Source: Hygrocybe punicea
Lineage: Eukaryota; Basidiomycota; Agaricomycetes; Agaricales; Hygrophoraceae
Length of the DNA: 64,000 nt
Assembly: GCA_963556145.1 (NCBI GenBank)
Contig: OY744468.1
Coordinates: 868,001-932,000, forward strand
Reading direction: 5' to 3'
Position numbers and translations under genes: made by a program. Each line of letters starts with the position of its first letter. Position 1 is the stretch's first letter. The notes under the pieces were generated by a model. It did no database searches. It saw only the letters and a list, made by a program, of their open reading frames with translations, and had not been told where the DNA came from. Shown here one piece after another: positions 34,440 to 43,887 of this stretch.

Positions 34440-35480
34440 TTAGTCAAACACTTGTCGAACAGGCTGAACGGTGTTTGACAAGTGTTCAGCAAGTGTCCCA
34501 GCATTAATCTGCAGCATTACCCTTGCACAAACACTTGTACGAACAACGTAGTGGATGTATCTGTGATGTAGCTACATGTAATATGTCCATTAACATTATT
34601 AATAAGACAAATAGTGAATGCTTGTCAAGCAGGCTGAACAGTGTTTGACAAGTGTTTGACAAGTGTTCCAGCATTAGTCTGTAGCATTGCCCTTGCAGCA
34701 ACAATTGTACAAACAATATATCATATGTATCTGTGATGTATCAAAATTTAATGTGTGCATTGCAGGTATTAGTAATGCAAATAGTGAATGCTTGTCGAAC
34801 AGGCCAGTTCAACAGTGTTCAACAAGTGTTTGGCAAGTGTTCCAGCATCAGTCTGTCACATTGCCCTTGCAGCAAATATTGTACGAACAATATATCAGGT
34901 GTATCTGTGATGTATCAAAATTAAAGGTGCACATTGCAAGTATTAATAATGCAAATAGTGAATGCTTGTCGAACAGGCCAGTTCAACAGTGTTCAACAAG
35001 TGTTTGGCAAGTGTTCCAGCATCAGTCTGTCACATTGCCCTTGCAGCAAATATTGTACGAACAATATATCAGGTGTATCTGTGATGTATCAAAATTAAAG
35101 GTGCACATTGCAAGTATTAATAATGCAAATAGTGAATGCTTGTCGAACAGGCCAAACAGTGTTCGACAAGTGTTCGACAAGTGTTCCAGCATCAGTCTGT
35201 CGCATTGCCCTTGCAGCAACAATTGTACAAACAATATATCAGCTGTATCTGTGATGTATCAAAATTAAAGGTGCACATTGCAAGTATTAATAATGCAAAT
35301 AGTGAATGCTTGTCGAACAGGCCGAACAGTGTTCGACAAGTGTTCAGCAAGTGTCCTTGCAGGAAAAATTGTATCAACAATGTATCAGCCGTATCTGTGA
35401 TGTAGCTACATGTATTATGTGCAGTAGACTTATTCATTCTTGCAGTGATCACTTGTTGAACAGCCTGAACAGTGTTCCAC
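34440..35480. repeat. Satellite family B, about six tandem units of 170-174 bases
   Basis: The word GAATGCTTGTC recurs at 34616, 34786, 34960, 35134 and 35304 (spacing 170, 174, 174, 170), with a further unit starting near 34449. Each unit has a palindromic core (arms CTTGTCGAACA and TGTTCGACAAG at 35309-35340), then CAGCAT(C/T)AGTCTG, CATTGCCCTTGCAGCA, TGTATCTGTGATGTA and TATTAATAATGCAAATAGTG. Units 3-5 are almost identical, showing recent amplification. Frames through it are repeat translations. Confidence 0.92.
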
Positions 35481-36370
35481 CCCACATTCAGCAGTTGTCC
35501 CATGCACAATATGGTATCCTGTCTTCATTCTGTGGCATTACCATTGTACAAACAATGTTATGGCCTCTACTATCAACACATTTCCTCACAATTCACATCA
35601 TACTTAATACATTCTCAATACTGGTTGAACAGGCTCCCCCATGTTCAGCAAATCATTTGTCCAGCATCCCAGGCAAAGTCTGTAGCCTTGCAGCACACCA
35701 GACACCATCTGATCCATACATTCAATGTGTTCATTCCACACCTATCCTTATTTTGTGTACTGGAACCAATTCAGGCATCCAACACTCATTAAACTGTTTG
35801 ACATAAAAATTGACTTACCAATTTCCAAGCTTCATGTAATCTGAAGCATTGCCAGTGCAAAACCTGAACCAGTCATCATGTTGATTCTGGTACTCATCAA
35901 AACCAGCAATCTTAAGTTGTTACAATAGAAGTGCAGTTGGTATCATTATGCATGACATTATTTCTACAGTATTCATAGGAGGTTTCAGACACTTAGAATT
36001 TCTAGAAATAATTACTACATTTCAACTTGAATGTGTAGGCTCTTCATGACACCATAATGACCACATAATTGAAATTTTGTCATCAATAAATTCAAAAATT
36101 GAAAGTGAATATATGATGAATTGGCGTTGTAAATCTCAACAGAGAGTGATAATGAACTGTTTTGTGTAGCATCAAAGTACAACCTCTGTACTATGTCAGC
36201 AAACCTGTGCAATTGGAACTAAGAAATATATCATACTATATGTGAAGTATGTGAACATGGTGATATCAATAACGATGTAAACTAAAGTGGATGAGGTAAA
36301 TTACTGAGTAATTATGACTAATGATAAAGCAGTGAAGTAGTTATATATATGCCAACATCAACAATGCAAA
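35481..36370. other. AT-rich gene-free stretch
   Basis: To about 35720 very degraded family-B words persist (TTGTTGAACAG, TGTTCAGCA). Beyond that no supported exon, RNA gene or repeat. Confidence 0.5.
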
Positions 36371-36383
36371 CTTGATATGAAAG

Positions 36384-36617
36384 ATGCTAATTTGGGATCT
36401 GATATTGGGTTATATAACAAATTGGAAGGAACAGGATATAATCAATTATGAAATGTATATCATTGTAGTATGGTTTCAGAATGGTATGTTAGTAGCATCA
36501 GTATGTAATGATACAGGAAATATCAATAACTTTGTCAATATTGATTATCATGGGAGGGTAATAATGTTGTCTGATTTGCATGTTCTTGTACTCTTATTAC
36601 TAAAAAGGGATGAGTAA
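36384..36617 (+). pseudogene. Fragment of a second Helitron peptidase-like domain end
   Basis: The translation (NWKEQDIINYEMYIIVVWFQNG, then NDTGNINNFVNIDY) aligns with the last 60 residues of the domain at 33723-34354 (FGKEHFTTRIFISSCVWFHDG, NEGDIDGFSNIDL), with the same W-F-x-x-G spacing. The His of the active site is not conserved here. It is a diverged remnant of a related Helitron tail. Confidence 0.65.
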
Positions 36618-36659
36618 CCTGCCATGCAAAGCAATGGCCCACACCCCACTAGTGACCTT

Positions 36660-37727
36660 TAAGGCATGACACGGGTATGGGTAAACCCGTGATAATGTGG
36701 TCACAGGTACGCTCGGGTATGGGTACGGGTTCTGGATCACCATACCCGGGCAAAACTGTACCCTTTTCCACGGGTTTACGGGTATTCGGGTACCAAAATT
36801 CTGGTCAGGTGAGTAATCATATGACCTTGTTTATTCACTCGAGACTTATGGCACCACTTTTCATCCTTTCATTCTGGGCAACAACCACCAACCCCTCCCT
36901 CGCTCCAAAAGCGAGTGGAGGGTTCTTCTGATTTGTTCTAGGCGACAACAACTGACAATGACCACTGCCAACCCCTCCCTTGCTTCAAAAGTGAGCGGAG
37001 GGTTTTCCTGTTTGTTCTAGGCGACAACAGCCGCTGCCAACCCCTCTCTCGCTTCAAAAGCGAGTGGAGGGTCTTCCTGTTTCGTTCTAGGTGACAATGA
37101 CCAACAACGGACGCCGTTACCCCCTCCCTCACTCCAAATGTGAGTGGAGGGGTCCCTTGTTTCATTCTAGGCGACTACAGCTACCCCCTCTCACTCGCAA
37201 ATGCGAGGTGGGGGTGGTTCTTCATTCGTTTCCCTCACGATGGCGGCCACACCACCACCACCACCCCCTCTCGCTCGCACACGTGAGGTGGGGGTGGGTT
37301 CTTGTTCTTTTCTCTCACAATGGCCGCCACACCACCACCACCACCCCCTCTCGCTCGCACATGCAAGGTGGGGGTGGGTGCTTGTTCTTTTCTCTTGTGA
37401 CGGCAGCCAGGTCACCACCAACACCCCCTCTCGCTCGCACGTGTTTCTTTGTTCTTTTCTCTCATGATGGCCGGCACATCACTGCCACCACCCCCTTCGC
37501 TTGCGACCGTGAGTTGAGGGTGGTTCCTCATGTATTTAGTTGTATTTGAATTTATAATAAATTTATTTATGTCATACGTGTTGAAACCCATGAGTACCTG
37601 TGGGTTTTGACCAAAACCCCTGCCTACCCATGATAACACTGTACCTGTAACCGTACAGGTACGGTGTTCACGGGTATTGGTAGGGGTTGAGAAAAAAACA
37701 TATAGATGTAACCCCTGTCATGCCTTA
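36660..37727. mobile_element. hAT-like non-autonomous element with hairpin minisatellite
   Basis: The 1068-base element has inverted ends TAAGGCATGACACGGGTA at the left and the complement of TAAGGCATGACAGGGGTTA at the right. The flanks are GTGACCTT (36652-36659) and GTAACCTT (37728-37735), an 8-base target duplication with one change. Subterminal GGGTA(T/C)GGG-type words are repeated on both sides. No transposase is encoded. Confidence 0.8.
36890..37540. repeat. Minisatellite of hairpin units inside the second hAT-like element
   Basis: About eight units of 70-90 bases, each with a short inverted repeat such as CCCTCGCTTCAAAAGCGAG followed by TGGAGGG or GTGGGGGTGG, and a spacer with TTCTAGGCGACAAC or CACAATGGC(C/G)GCCACACCACC. 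The first four and last four units form two subfamilies. Confidence 0.75.
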
Positions 37728-37739
37728 GTAACCTTGCAC

Positions 37740-38530
37740 TTTTTTCGGACACCTTGAACTTTTTTCCCAGGTTTTTTGACACCTTTTTTCAAAACTTTTT
37801 TACCTTTAGCTATTTGGACTGGTTGAGAAAATTTATTGGCCAGTGTTTTTTTTTTTTTTCTTCTTTCCGTCTTTACTTTTCAGTTCTATCTTTGATGTAG
37901 AGGGACTTAGAAGACTGGATAGAATGGTTTTTAATGACTGGTATAAATAAATTGACCATCTTTTCATATCCTTGGAAACTCTTGTACCTCTTTTCAACCT
38001 TGTGAGCCTTTTCTCTAGTTTTCTAAGAATACCTTTTATCACTTTTATCACCATTTGGTCACTTGAACACCTTGAGCTACTTGACCACCTTGAGTCACTT
38101 GACCACCTTGAGCCACTTGACCAACTTGGTAATTTTTGGCACTTTTATCACTTTACCAACTTTGGAACCATTTCATCACTTTTATCACTTGATCAAATTT
38201 TTGGCTACTTTTCATACATCATCAAAACCTAGTTCTTCTATGGCTTTATATAGAGCAACTTCAGAGATATCATAGCATCTCACAGCAGCTATAGCAAGCT
38301 CTTATGGTTTGTAGCACTACTAGTAGCTTCAAGTTTGCACAACTTCTTCACATCAGCAAATCTACAGAACCACTTTTTGGGGCTTTTTGTACCTTTAAAA
38401 GTGCTATAAATTCAAAAATGGCTCAAGTTCGAGCTTCTTTTCTATGCTATGTTGTTTTCTTAGAAAAGTGTTCAGTGCTTTTCAGAAGTCATAAAAAGAG
38501 CTTAAAAAAGTTGAAAAAGTAACATAAGCT
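37740..38530. repeat. Gene-free stretch with CACCTTGA-type short repeats
   Basis: Words such as ACACCTTGA and TTTTTGACACC recur from 37745 on, and 38060-38135 holds four near-perfect copies of a 20-21-base unit (ACTTGACCACCTTGAG). No coding exon supported. Confidence 0.55.
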
Positions 38531-38544
38531 AGCTCAACCAGTGA

Positions 38545-39889
38545 CAGGATAACTACTCCCAAACATGATGAAAATGTGCTGGGAGGCATCAGTGATGGCG
38601 ACGACATGCAAGAAAGGTTGGCCCTCTCTCAGGCTGCCAGCAACAAGCCTGTCTGCTACTATGGTGGCAGCACTACATTGAAACCAGTGATGGTTAGTAG
38701 CTGTCGTTTTCTTTCATGTCCGAGTCATCTCTGTTGACCATGGTACAGCTGGGCATTCGCTCTCTCGTCAAGATCCAACTTGATGGCCATGACTCACTGG
38801 AAGCTAAGCATGTCGCTCGTGGCGGTGAAGTCAAAAACGAAGACGTTATTATAAACCATTTACCGGCAGCAGTTTGGGATGGCTGCTGCAACAGATTTGT
38901 ACCCCAGCTTCACGAATTAATGGGCACCTTGGCACCATGGGAACAGCCCACCAATGAACAACTCCACTAACCATGGTATGCCAGTTTCCCTGATTTCAAC
39001 TCTCAGCTCAAGGATGATCTTTTGTGGACCATTTCTAAACTGGTACATATATTTTGCGCCTCTTACAGGGATCTCAGACTGAATGTTTTTGAGGCTGATG
39101 ATCGCTTGGCAGAATGGCACAACAAATTTGCCTTGACTGCCATGAACCAGCTCAAAAAGCTGTTCATCGAATTAGACTTGAACACACCTGAAGCCCATGC
39201 TACCTATATAACTTGGATGTTGGGCGATGATGATAGAAGCTGCCTATTCTACTACAAAATGGTCTCTGATGGTAAAGTGCCAATTGTATGACATTTCTAC
39301 CTCTCATTTCAGCTGCCAATGCTTACCTTCCATATTTTTTCCAGGGAATTTTCCAGTCTTCCCTCGTGTCGGCCACTCTTTCTACCCATATCACCACCAT
39401 TTCAAGTATCCATCTTGCTCAGCGTTTGACTGATAAACCTGTAGGGGCCCTGGTGCTAGCTCTACAAGCGGTAAGCTCACGTAACTACTTTTCCTGATCC
39501 ACCCAATTATACAATCACCCCTTTATTAGAGTAAACTTGCACTGTTGTACCATCAGGACGGTGTGAAGCATATTCCTCACGGGCCACCTGGATACTTCTT
39601 GAAGACAAATTGGGCCGATCATATGGAAAGAGTTGACGGCAAAGATATCCTTGTCAAGAAAGTGTTGTCCCTGCTAAAATTATTTGGGAAGCTCAAAGAG
39701 GGCCAGTGGGTAAAAATTCTAGAGAGCGTGAGTCTGTATGCCAAGCAGAAGAAGATTGATGCCGTTGAGAGTTTATGTGCTTCGTTGGACTCATCTGACT
39801 ATGAACTCGAGGATGGCGACGAAGAGTTGGTGGCCAAGGATGGAGATGATGGCATCGTTGATGGTGACGACGAGATTCTGATGGAATAA
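38545..39889 (+). pseudogene. Hypothetical gene of basidiomycete type, broken
   Basis: The family is not named with confidence. Exons with good splice signals: about 38545-38694 (GGISDGDDMQERLALSQAAS), 38751-39040 (LGIRSLVKIQLDGHDSLEAK, later WYASFPDFNSQLKDDLLWTI), 39070-39285 (LNVFEADDRLAEWHNKFALT.. TYITWMLGDDD), 39346-39470 (GIFQSSLVSATLSTHITTIS.. KPVGALVLALQA) and 39556-39889 (GPPGYFLKTNWADHMERVDG, ending in an acidic tail and a stop at 39887). A TAA at 38968-38970 interrupts exon 2 between NEQLH and WYASFP. The 5' end is not visible. Function unknown. Confidence 0.5.
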
Positions 39890-40583
39890 TGGTGAGTTAT
39901 TCCTAACCATTTACACCATATCTAATTTCCTTTAGCAATATCCTCACGAAATCCATGCCCCTCCGAGTCGCGCCTCTGTGTCGTCTTTCTGCACCACTAT
40001 TCTTTCTTGTCCCATCGGCAACTTTCTTTCACATCGTTCCTCATCCCAACCTGCTGCTTTTGCATCCAGTACTACATCTGAGTTAGTTCTGCAAGTTTTC
40101 TACTACCCCCCTTTGATTTTTCCATCACTGGCACATGCCACAAGCCGGCCTCTTTTCTCACCAACTGTGTCCCTTCCATCCCCTCCATTCTCCTGTTGCC
40201 CAAATGGGCAATTTTAAATAATAAAATTTTATTGTCGGAAAAGCGTAGGACGGTTTGAAAAGGGGGAACTACTTTTACAACTTGAGCCACTTTTTCAAAA
40301 ATGGGCAACTTTTTTGTGAGACAGTCGAACTTGAAAAAGGCCAACCTCTTGAAGAAAGGAGGGTCCTTTTCACCTCCTTCTCCTGGTTTTCTCAAGGTAG
40401 ATCAAGTTGGGCAAGGTGGAGACTCTTTTCCAAGACGAAACACCTTTTCTAAGCAAAAGGACCTAGCTTAGAAAAGGATGGGAGCTTCGACATCTTCCGC
40501 ATCTTTCGCATCTTGAAAAAGGGTCTCAAGGGTCTCAAAAAGGACCCCGGAATTTGCTGATGCACAGCCAGATGTACTCATTA
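39890..40583. other. Intergenic stretch, no gene seen
   Basis: A pyrimidine-rich part to about 40200 follows the preceding gene, then a part with GGGCAACTTTTT and AAAAGG words. No supported exon. Confidence 0.45.
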
Positions 40584-40776
40584 CAGCCGATTCAGAAATG
40601 GATGACCAAATCAACTTTTTTTTTTTTGTAACTTGTTTTTTAGAGACTGGCAACCACCGGCCAGCTGTATTACCATAACCGTTCATGTCATGTGACACCA
40701 AGAGAATTTCTGAAATCATATAGAAATTCAAGTTACAAATTCATTGAGGGACATATGAGAAATGTGAAGCCTATTA

Positions 40777-40956
40777 AAATTGGAATGTGGCTAGGTGAAG
40801 GCCTGAATTATTTTTTGGTGGTGTAATAAATATTTTTGGTGCCAATTTCAGGCCACAAGTCATGTTTTGGACACTGAAAATCCACGTCATCCTTGAATAC
40901 ACCCCCAAAAAATAATTTAAACTTATTCAGCCCTTCACCTAGCCACATTCCAATTT
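40777..40956. mobile_element. Nested palindromic MITE 1
   Basis: The 180-base insertion has ends AAATTGGAATGTGGCTAGG and the inverted copy, with TA at 40775-40776 and 40957-40958. The uninterrupted right arm (GCCTATTACAG in complement) shows the empty site. Confidence 0.88.
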
Positions 40957-41006
40957 TACAGCCGTTTTCTTAATTCTTGACACTTTTTGAATTTTTTAAC
41001 TGTTTA

Positions 41007-41175
41007 AGAAAATGATGACTTAGAAAAATTCACCATGTGAAGTTATGTATCTTGTGAAATACTGAAAAGCCCTTATGAAATAGATAAATTTTGCCTATAT
41101 AACCATTCAAATCCATTCAGTATTTCACAAGATACATAACTTCACATGGTAAATTTTTTTAAGTCATCATTTTCT
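41007..41175. mobile_element. Nested palindromic MITE 2
   Basis: The 169-base insertion has ends AGAAAATGATGACTTA and the inverted copy, with TA at 41005-41006 and 41176-41177. Its two halves form one long hairpin (GAAGTTATGTATCTTGTGAA against its complement). The right arm of the host element gives the empty site. Confidence 0.88.
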
Positions 41176-41960
41176 TACAGCCGTTTTCATCGAGGTGTGG
41201 AAACTCCAAAATTTGAAGGTGGCTGTGCATTTCCAAATATGTAGTCTGCTGAGATTCCGTGTATAATTTTGTAGCGCCGACTAAACAGGACACTTTTGCT
41301 TGTTTATGAGTAAGTGTAGATACAGAGAAGGCAATCTTTCAGTGATGGTACACTTTGTCCTGGATTTCATCAAGAAAGAGTGTTGGGGAGTTTTTGAGAA
41401 GGAAGAATGAAAATGATATCAGATGTGATGAGTTTGTACCCAAACTGTACTTTACAGGGATTGGAAGTGACCATATTTCCGGTGATCGGGAGGGCATGGT
41501 ATACTGATGACTTCCTGATACCGAGTACCTTACAGATCCTGTTGACAGACAAATTGTAATGGTGCAGTGGGAACAAGCCTTGTCGAGCATTTAGAGTTAG
41601 TCGGTGCTACAAAATTGTACACGGAATCTCGGCAGACTACATATTTGGAAATGCACAGCCACCTTCAAATTTTGGAGTTTCCACACCTCAATGAAAACGG
41701 CTGTAAACAGTTAAAAAATTCAAAAAGTGTCAAGAATTAAGAAAACAGCTGTAATAGGCTTCACATTTCTCATATGTCCCTCAATGAATTTATAACTTGA
41801 ATTTCTATGTGATTTCAGAAATTCTCTTGGTGTCACATGACATGAACGGTTATGGTAATACAGCTGGCCTGGTGGTTGCCAGTCTCTAAAAAACAAGTTA
41901 CAAAAAAAAAAAAGTTGATTTGGTCATCCATTTCCGAATCGGCTGTAATAATTGTAAATC

Positions 41961-42225
41961 GAGCACTTTTCCATCACCCCTGGTGAGTGTCGACATGCCA
42001 TCAGCACAGACTCTCGGCTTCTACTTGTGATTTACCATGGCGCTGGCTCTCCTCTTTGCCTACTTGTTATTATAAAAGGCAGTGGACTTAGTTATAAATG
42101 GAGCACTTTTCCATCACCCCTGATAATGCCGGTGACTGTTGACATGCCATCAGCACAGACTCCGAGTTGGCTTCTACTTGTGATTTACCCTGATGGTGCC
42201 GGCTCCTACTTGTTATAAAGGCCCT
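41961..42225 (+). promoter_or_regulatory. Tandemly duplicated promoter of the small secreted-peptide gene
   Basis: A segment starting GAGCACTTTTCCATCACCCC is present twice, at 41961-42100 and 42101-42225. Both copies contain ACATGCCATCAGCACAGACT and GGCTTCTACTTGTGATTTAC and end with a TATA box: TATAAAAGG at 42071 and TATAAAGG near 42214. The second TATA lies about 90 bases before the ATG at 42307, a normal fungal distance. The palindromic element ends only 15 bases upstream of the first copy. Confidence 0.75.
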
Positions 42226-42306
42226 CACAGTACTCTCCGGAACTTAGAGCTGGTCTCCCACACACAATACACAACAACTTCTCAAGCACTTTCTTCCATC
42301 TGAACC

Positions 42307-42500
42307 ATGCGTTTCACGCTCTTCACTGTCCTCGCTGTTGCCTTCACCTCAGTGATGCTCGCTGTCTCTGTGCCCCTCAGGGTAAATAGCCATCCCTTCC
42401 ACTGACAGAATGCTTTTCAGGCTGATCTTCCGTGCAGGTTGGAGACATCCACGAGAAATTGATCGTGCGACACCAGATTCAGCAAGATATTACCAACTGA
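42307..42500 (+). CDS. Small secreted peptide (45 residues, two exons)
   Basis: Exon 1 (42307-42381) encodes MRFTLFTVLAVAFTSVMLAV and then SVPLR, a typical signal peptide with a positive start and a hydrophobic core. A 56-base intron (42382-42437, GTAAAT..GCAG) follows. Exon 2 (42438-42500) encodes VGDIHEKLIVRHQIQQDITN and a TGA stop. The mature peptide would be only about 20-25 residues, without cysteines and without a CaaX end, so it is not a classic hydrophobin or a farnesylated pheromone. LR at the exon joint could be a processing site. A TATA box, a CACA-rich leader and a clean intron support a real gene. Function unknown; small secreted proteins of this kind are often host- or symbiosis-related in fungi, which is only a guess here. 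Confidence 0.65.
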
Positions 42501-42529
42501 GATGGGATGCCTGAAAATGAGATCACCCA

Positions 42530-42960
42530 ACTGACTTGGGGATAGCTGAATCAGGCTGAGATATATCCTGGCCCAACTGACATGGTCTAGGCTGAGGTTC
42601 TCAGGATATATCCTGGTCCAACTGACATGGTTCAGGCTGATTTTCTCAGGATATATCCTAACCCAACTGACATGGTTCAGGCTGATTTTCTCAGGATATA
42701 TCCTGGCCCAACTGACATGGTCTAGGCTGAGGTTCTCAGGATATATCCTGGTCCAACTGACATGGTTCAGGCTGAATTTCTCAGGATATATCCTGGCCCA
42801 ACTGACATGGTTCAGGCTGATTTGATCTAGGCTGATTTTCTCAGGATATATCCTGACCCAACTGGGATGATCTAGGCTGATTTCCCAGGATAACTTCAGG
42901 CCCCACTGGGATGGCCTAGGCTGATGTTATCAGCATATCTCCTGCACCCACTATTTTCTA
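42530..42960. repeat. Minisatellite, 45-base unit, about eight to nine copies
   Basis: The unit is CCAACTGACATGG, (T/C)T(C/A)AGGCTGA, TTTTCTCAGGATATATCCT; starts at 42571 and 42616 give the 45-base period. The last copies diverge. It starts only about 30 bases after the small-peptide gene stop. Confidence 0.88.
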
Positions 42961-43887
42961 GGCTGATGCACCTCCACAAATACAAAATTTCTGGTGAAGA
43001 TTATCGTTTGGTTTATATAATTAATTCACTATTTATTTTCTGCTATTTACAGATTTATATTCATCACAAAAGATAATATCACTGTGTATTCTTTACAAAG
43101 TATCATATACTTCAACATACAATTTATAAGTTCCATATTTCATATTTCTATTCTCATTACATTCACAGAATGATAGAACCCCTATTTCTGTTCATCACTT
43201 GTAGAGAAATCATTGCTATTTGCAGTTATTTTGGCACATGTAATATAATCACAAATTTATGATGTTTTCAACATGTCAATTTTAACTCCTTTGGGTTTGG
43301 GCAGGATCAGGTGATTAGATAGGCAAAATTGCAGTACATTCTGATTCCTAGCTGCTAGTAATACAAATGAAATAATTTGTTTGATATATACTCAGTTTGG
43401 CTTATAAATGACTATATTCAACATGTGGATTTTTATGCATTTGTTATTGCTCTACAAGTGCACTTCAGTCAACCACCTAGCCCCAACTAGATGTAACACA
43501 ACTCTGTAGGTGTTCCATCTAAGTGTTCATATAACCATGGTACTCCCAAGGCCAATTTATTGCCCCAGGGACATTCTGACTGTAGGCAAGCATAGGGTTA
43601 TATTTTTATCCCTAGGTACAATTTCCAAAGAAGACCAAGGGCTGAATAGTTATCCCAAGGGATGATTTTGACAAAGGATCATGGCCTGAAATATCATCCC
43701 ATGGGACATATTATAATACCATCAGGGAGAATATATATTTTCCTGGGATATATTCTCAACCAGGTGTTGCCTCAGCTCAAGCTGATGTTTTTTGAAAAAT
43801 GGCTATAACATTGTAAATAAAATAGGTAAAATTATGAAAATATTTGTGGGCATAGATTAAAAGGCCTAGGGACTGTAATCCCATCCC
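42961..43887. other. AT-rich gene-free stretch
   Basis: No exon supported. Near 43540-43760 the words CCCAAGG, CCCAGGG and TCCCATGGGA appear repeatedly and lead into the foldback repeat that follows. Confidence 0.45.

Larger units (their letters stand above)
21540..34440 (+). mobile_element. Helitron (copy B), full coding complement but inactivated
   Basis: Helitrons are rolling-circle DNA transposons with a Rep/helicase protein. Similarity to copy A defines the left limit near 21540 or earlier. Coding segments in order: N-terminal region 21665-23328, Rep 23353-26637, helicase 27226-27435 plus 28693-30687, C-terminal peptidase-like region to 34354. Three insertions interrupt it: 26638-27222, 27436-28684 and 30779-33720. 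The coding DNA is AT-rich and without clear introns. In-frame TGA stops at 23326, 30685 and 34025 show it can no longer make the full protein. The true termini (5' TC, 3' hairpin and CTRR) were not identified; CACCCCACTAG at about 36641-36651 is one possible 3' end. Confidence 0.85.
40584..41945. mobile_element. Long-palindrome element at TA with two nested MITEs
   Basis: The ends are CAGCCGATTCAGAAATGG and its near-exact inverted copy ending in CGGCTG, flanked by TA at 40582-40583 and 41946-41947. Arms of roughly 400 bases pair almost perfectly once the two nested insertions in the left arm are set aside; the central loop is about 41290-41590. TA flanks and CAG-type ends fit a Tc1/mariner-related MITE. 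No protein is encoded. Confidence 0.88.

Noticed and set aside
34687..35268. 193-codon cysteine-rich frame with repeats of SVWQVFQHQSVTLP type
   Set aside because: It is only the satellite unit read through; unit lengths of 170 and 174 are not all multiples of three, so the frame is not conserved along the array.
34440..35480. Regularly spaced repeats resembling a CRISPR array
   Set aside because: The units are 170-174 bases in direct tandem with no unique spacers, in a eukaryotic genome; it is a satellite.
41339..41590. Short frames in the centre of the palindromic element
   Set aside because: Too short, no transposase motif, lying in the loop of a non-autonomous element.
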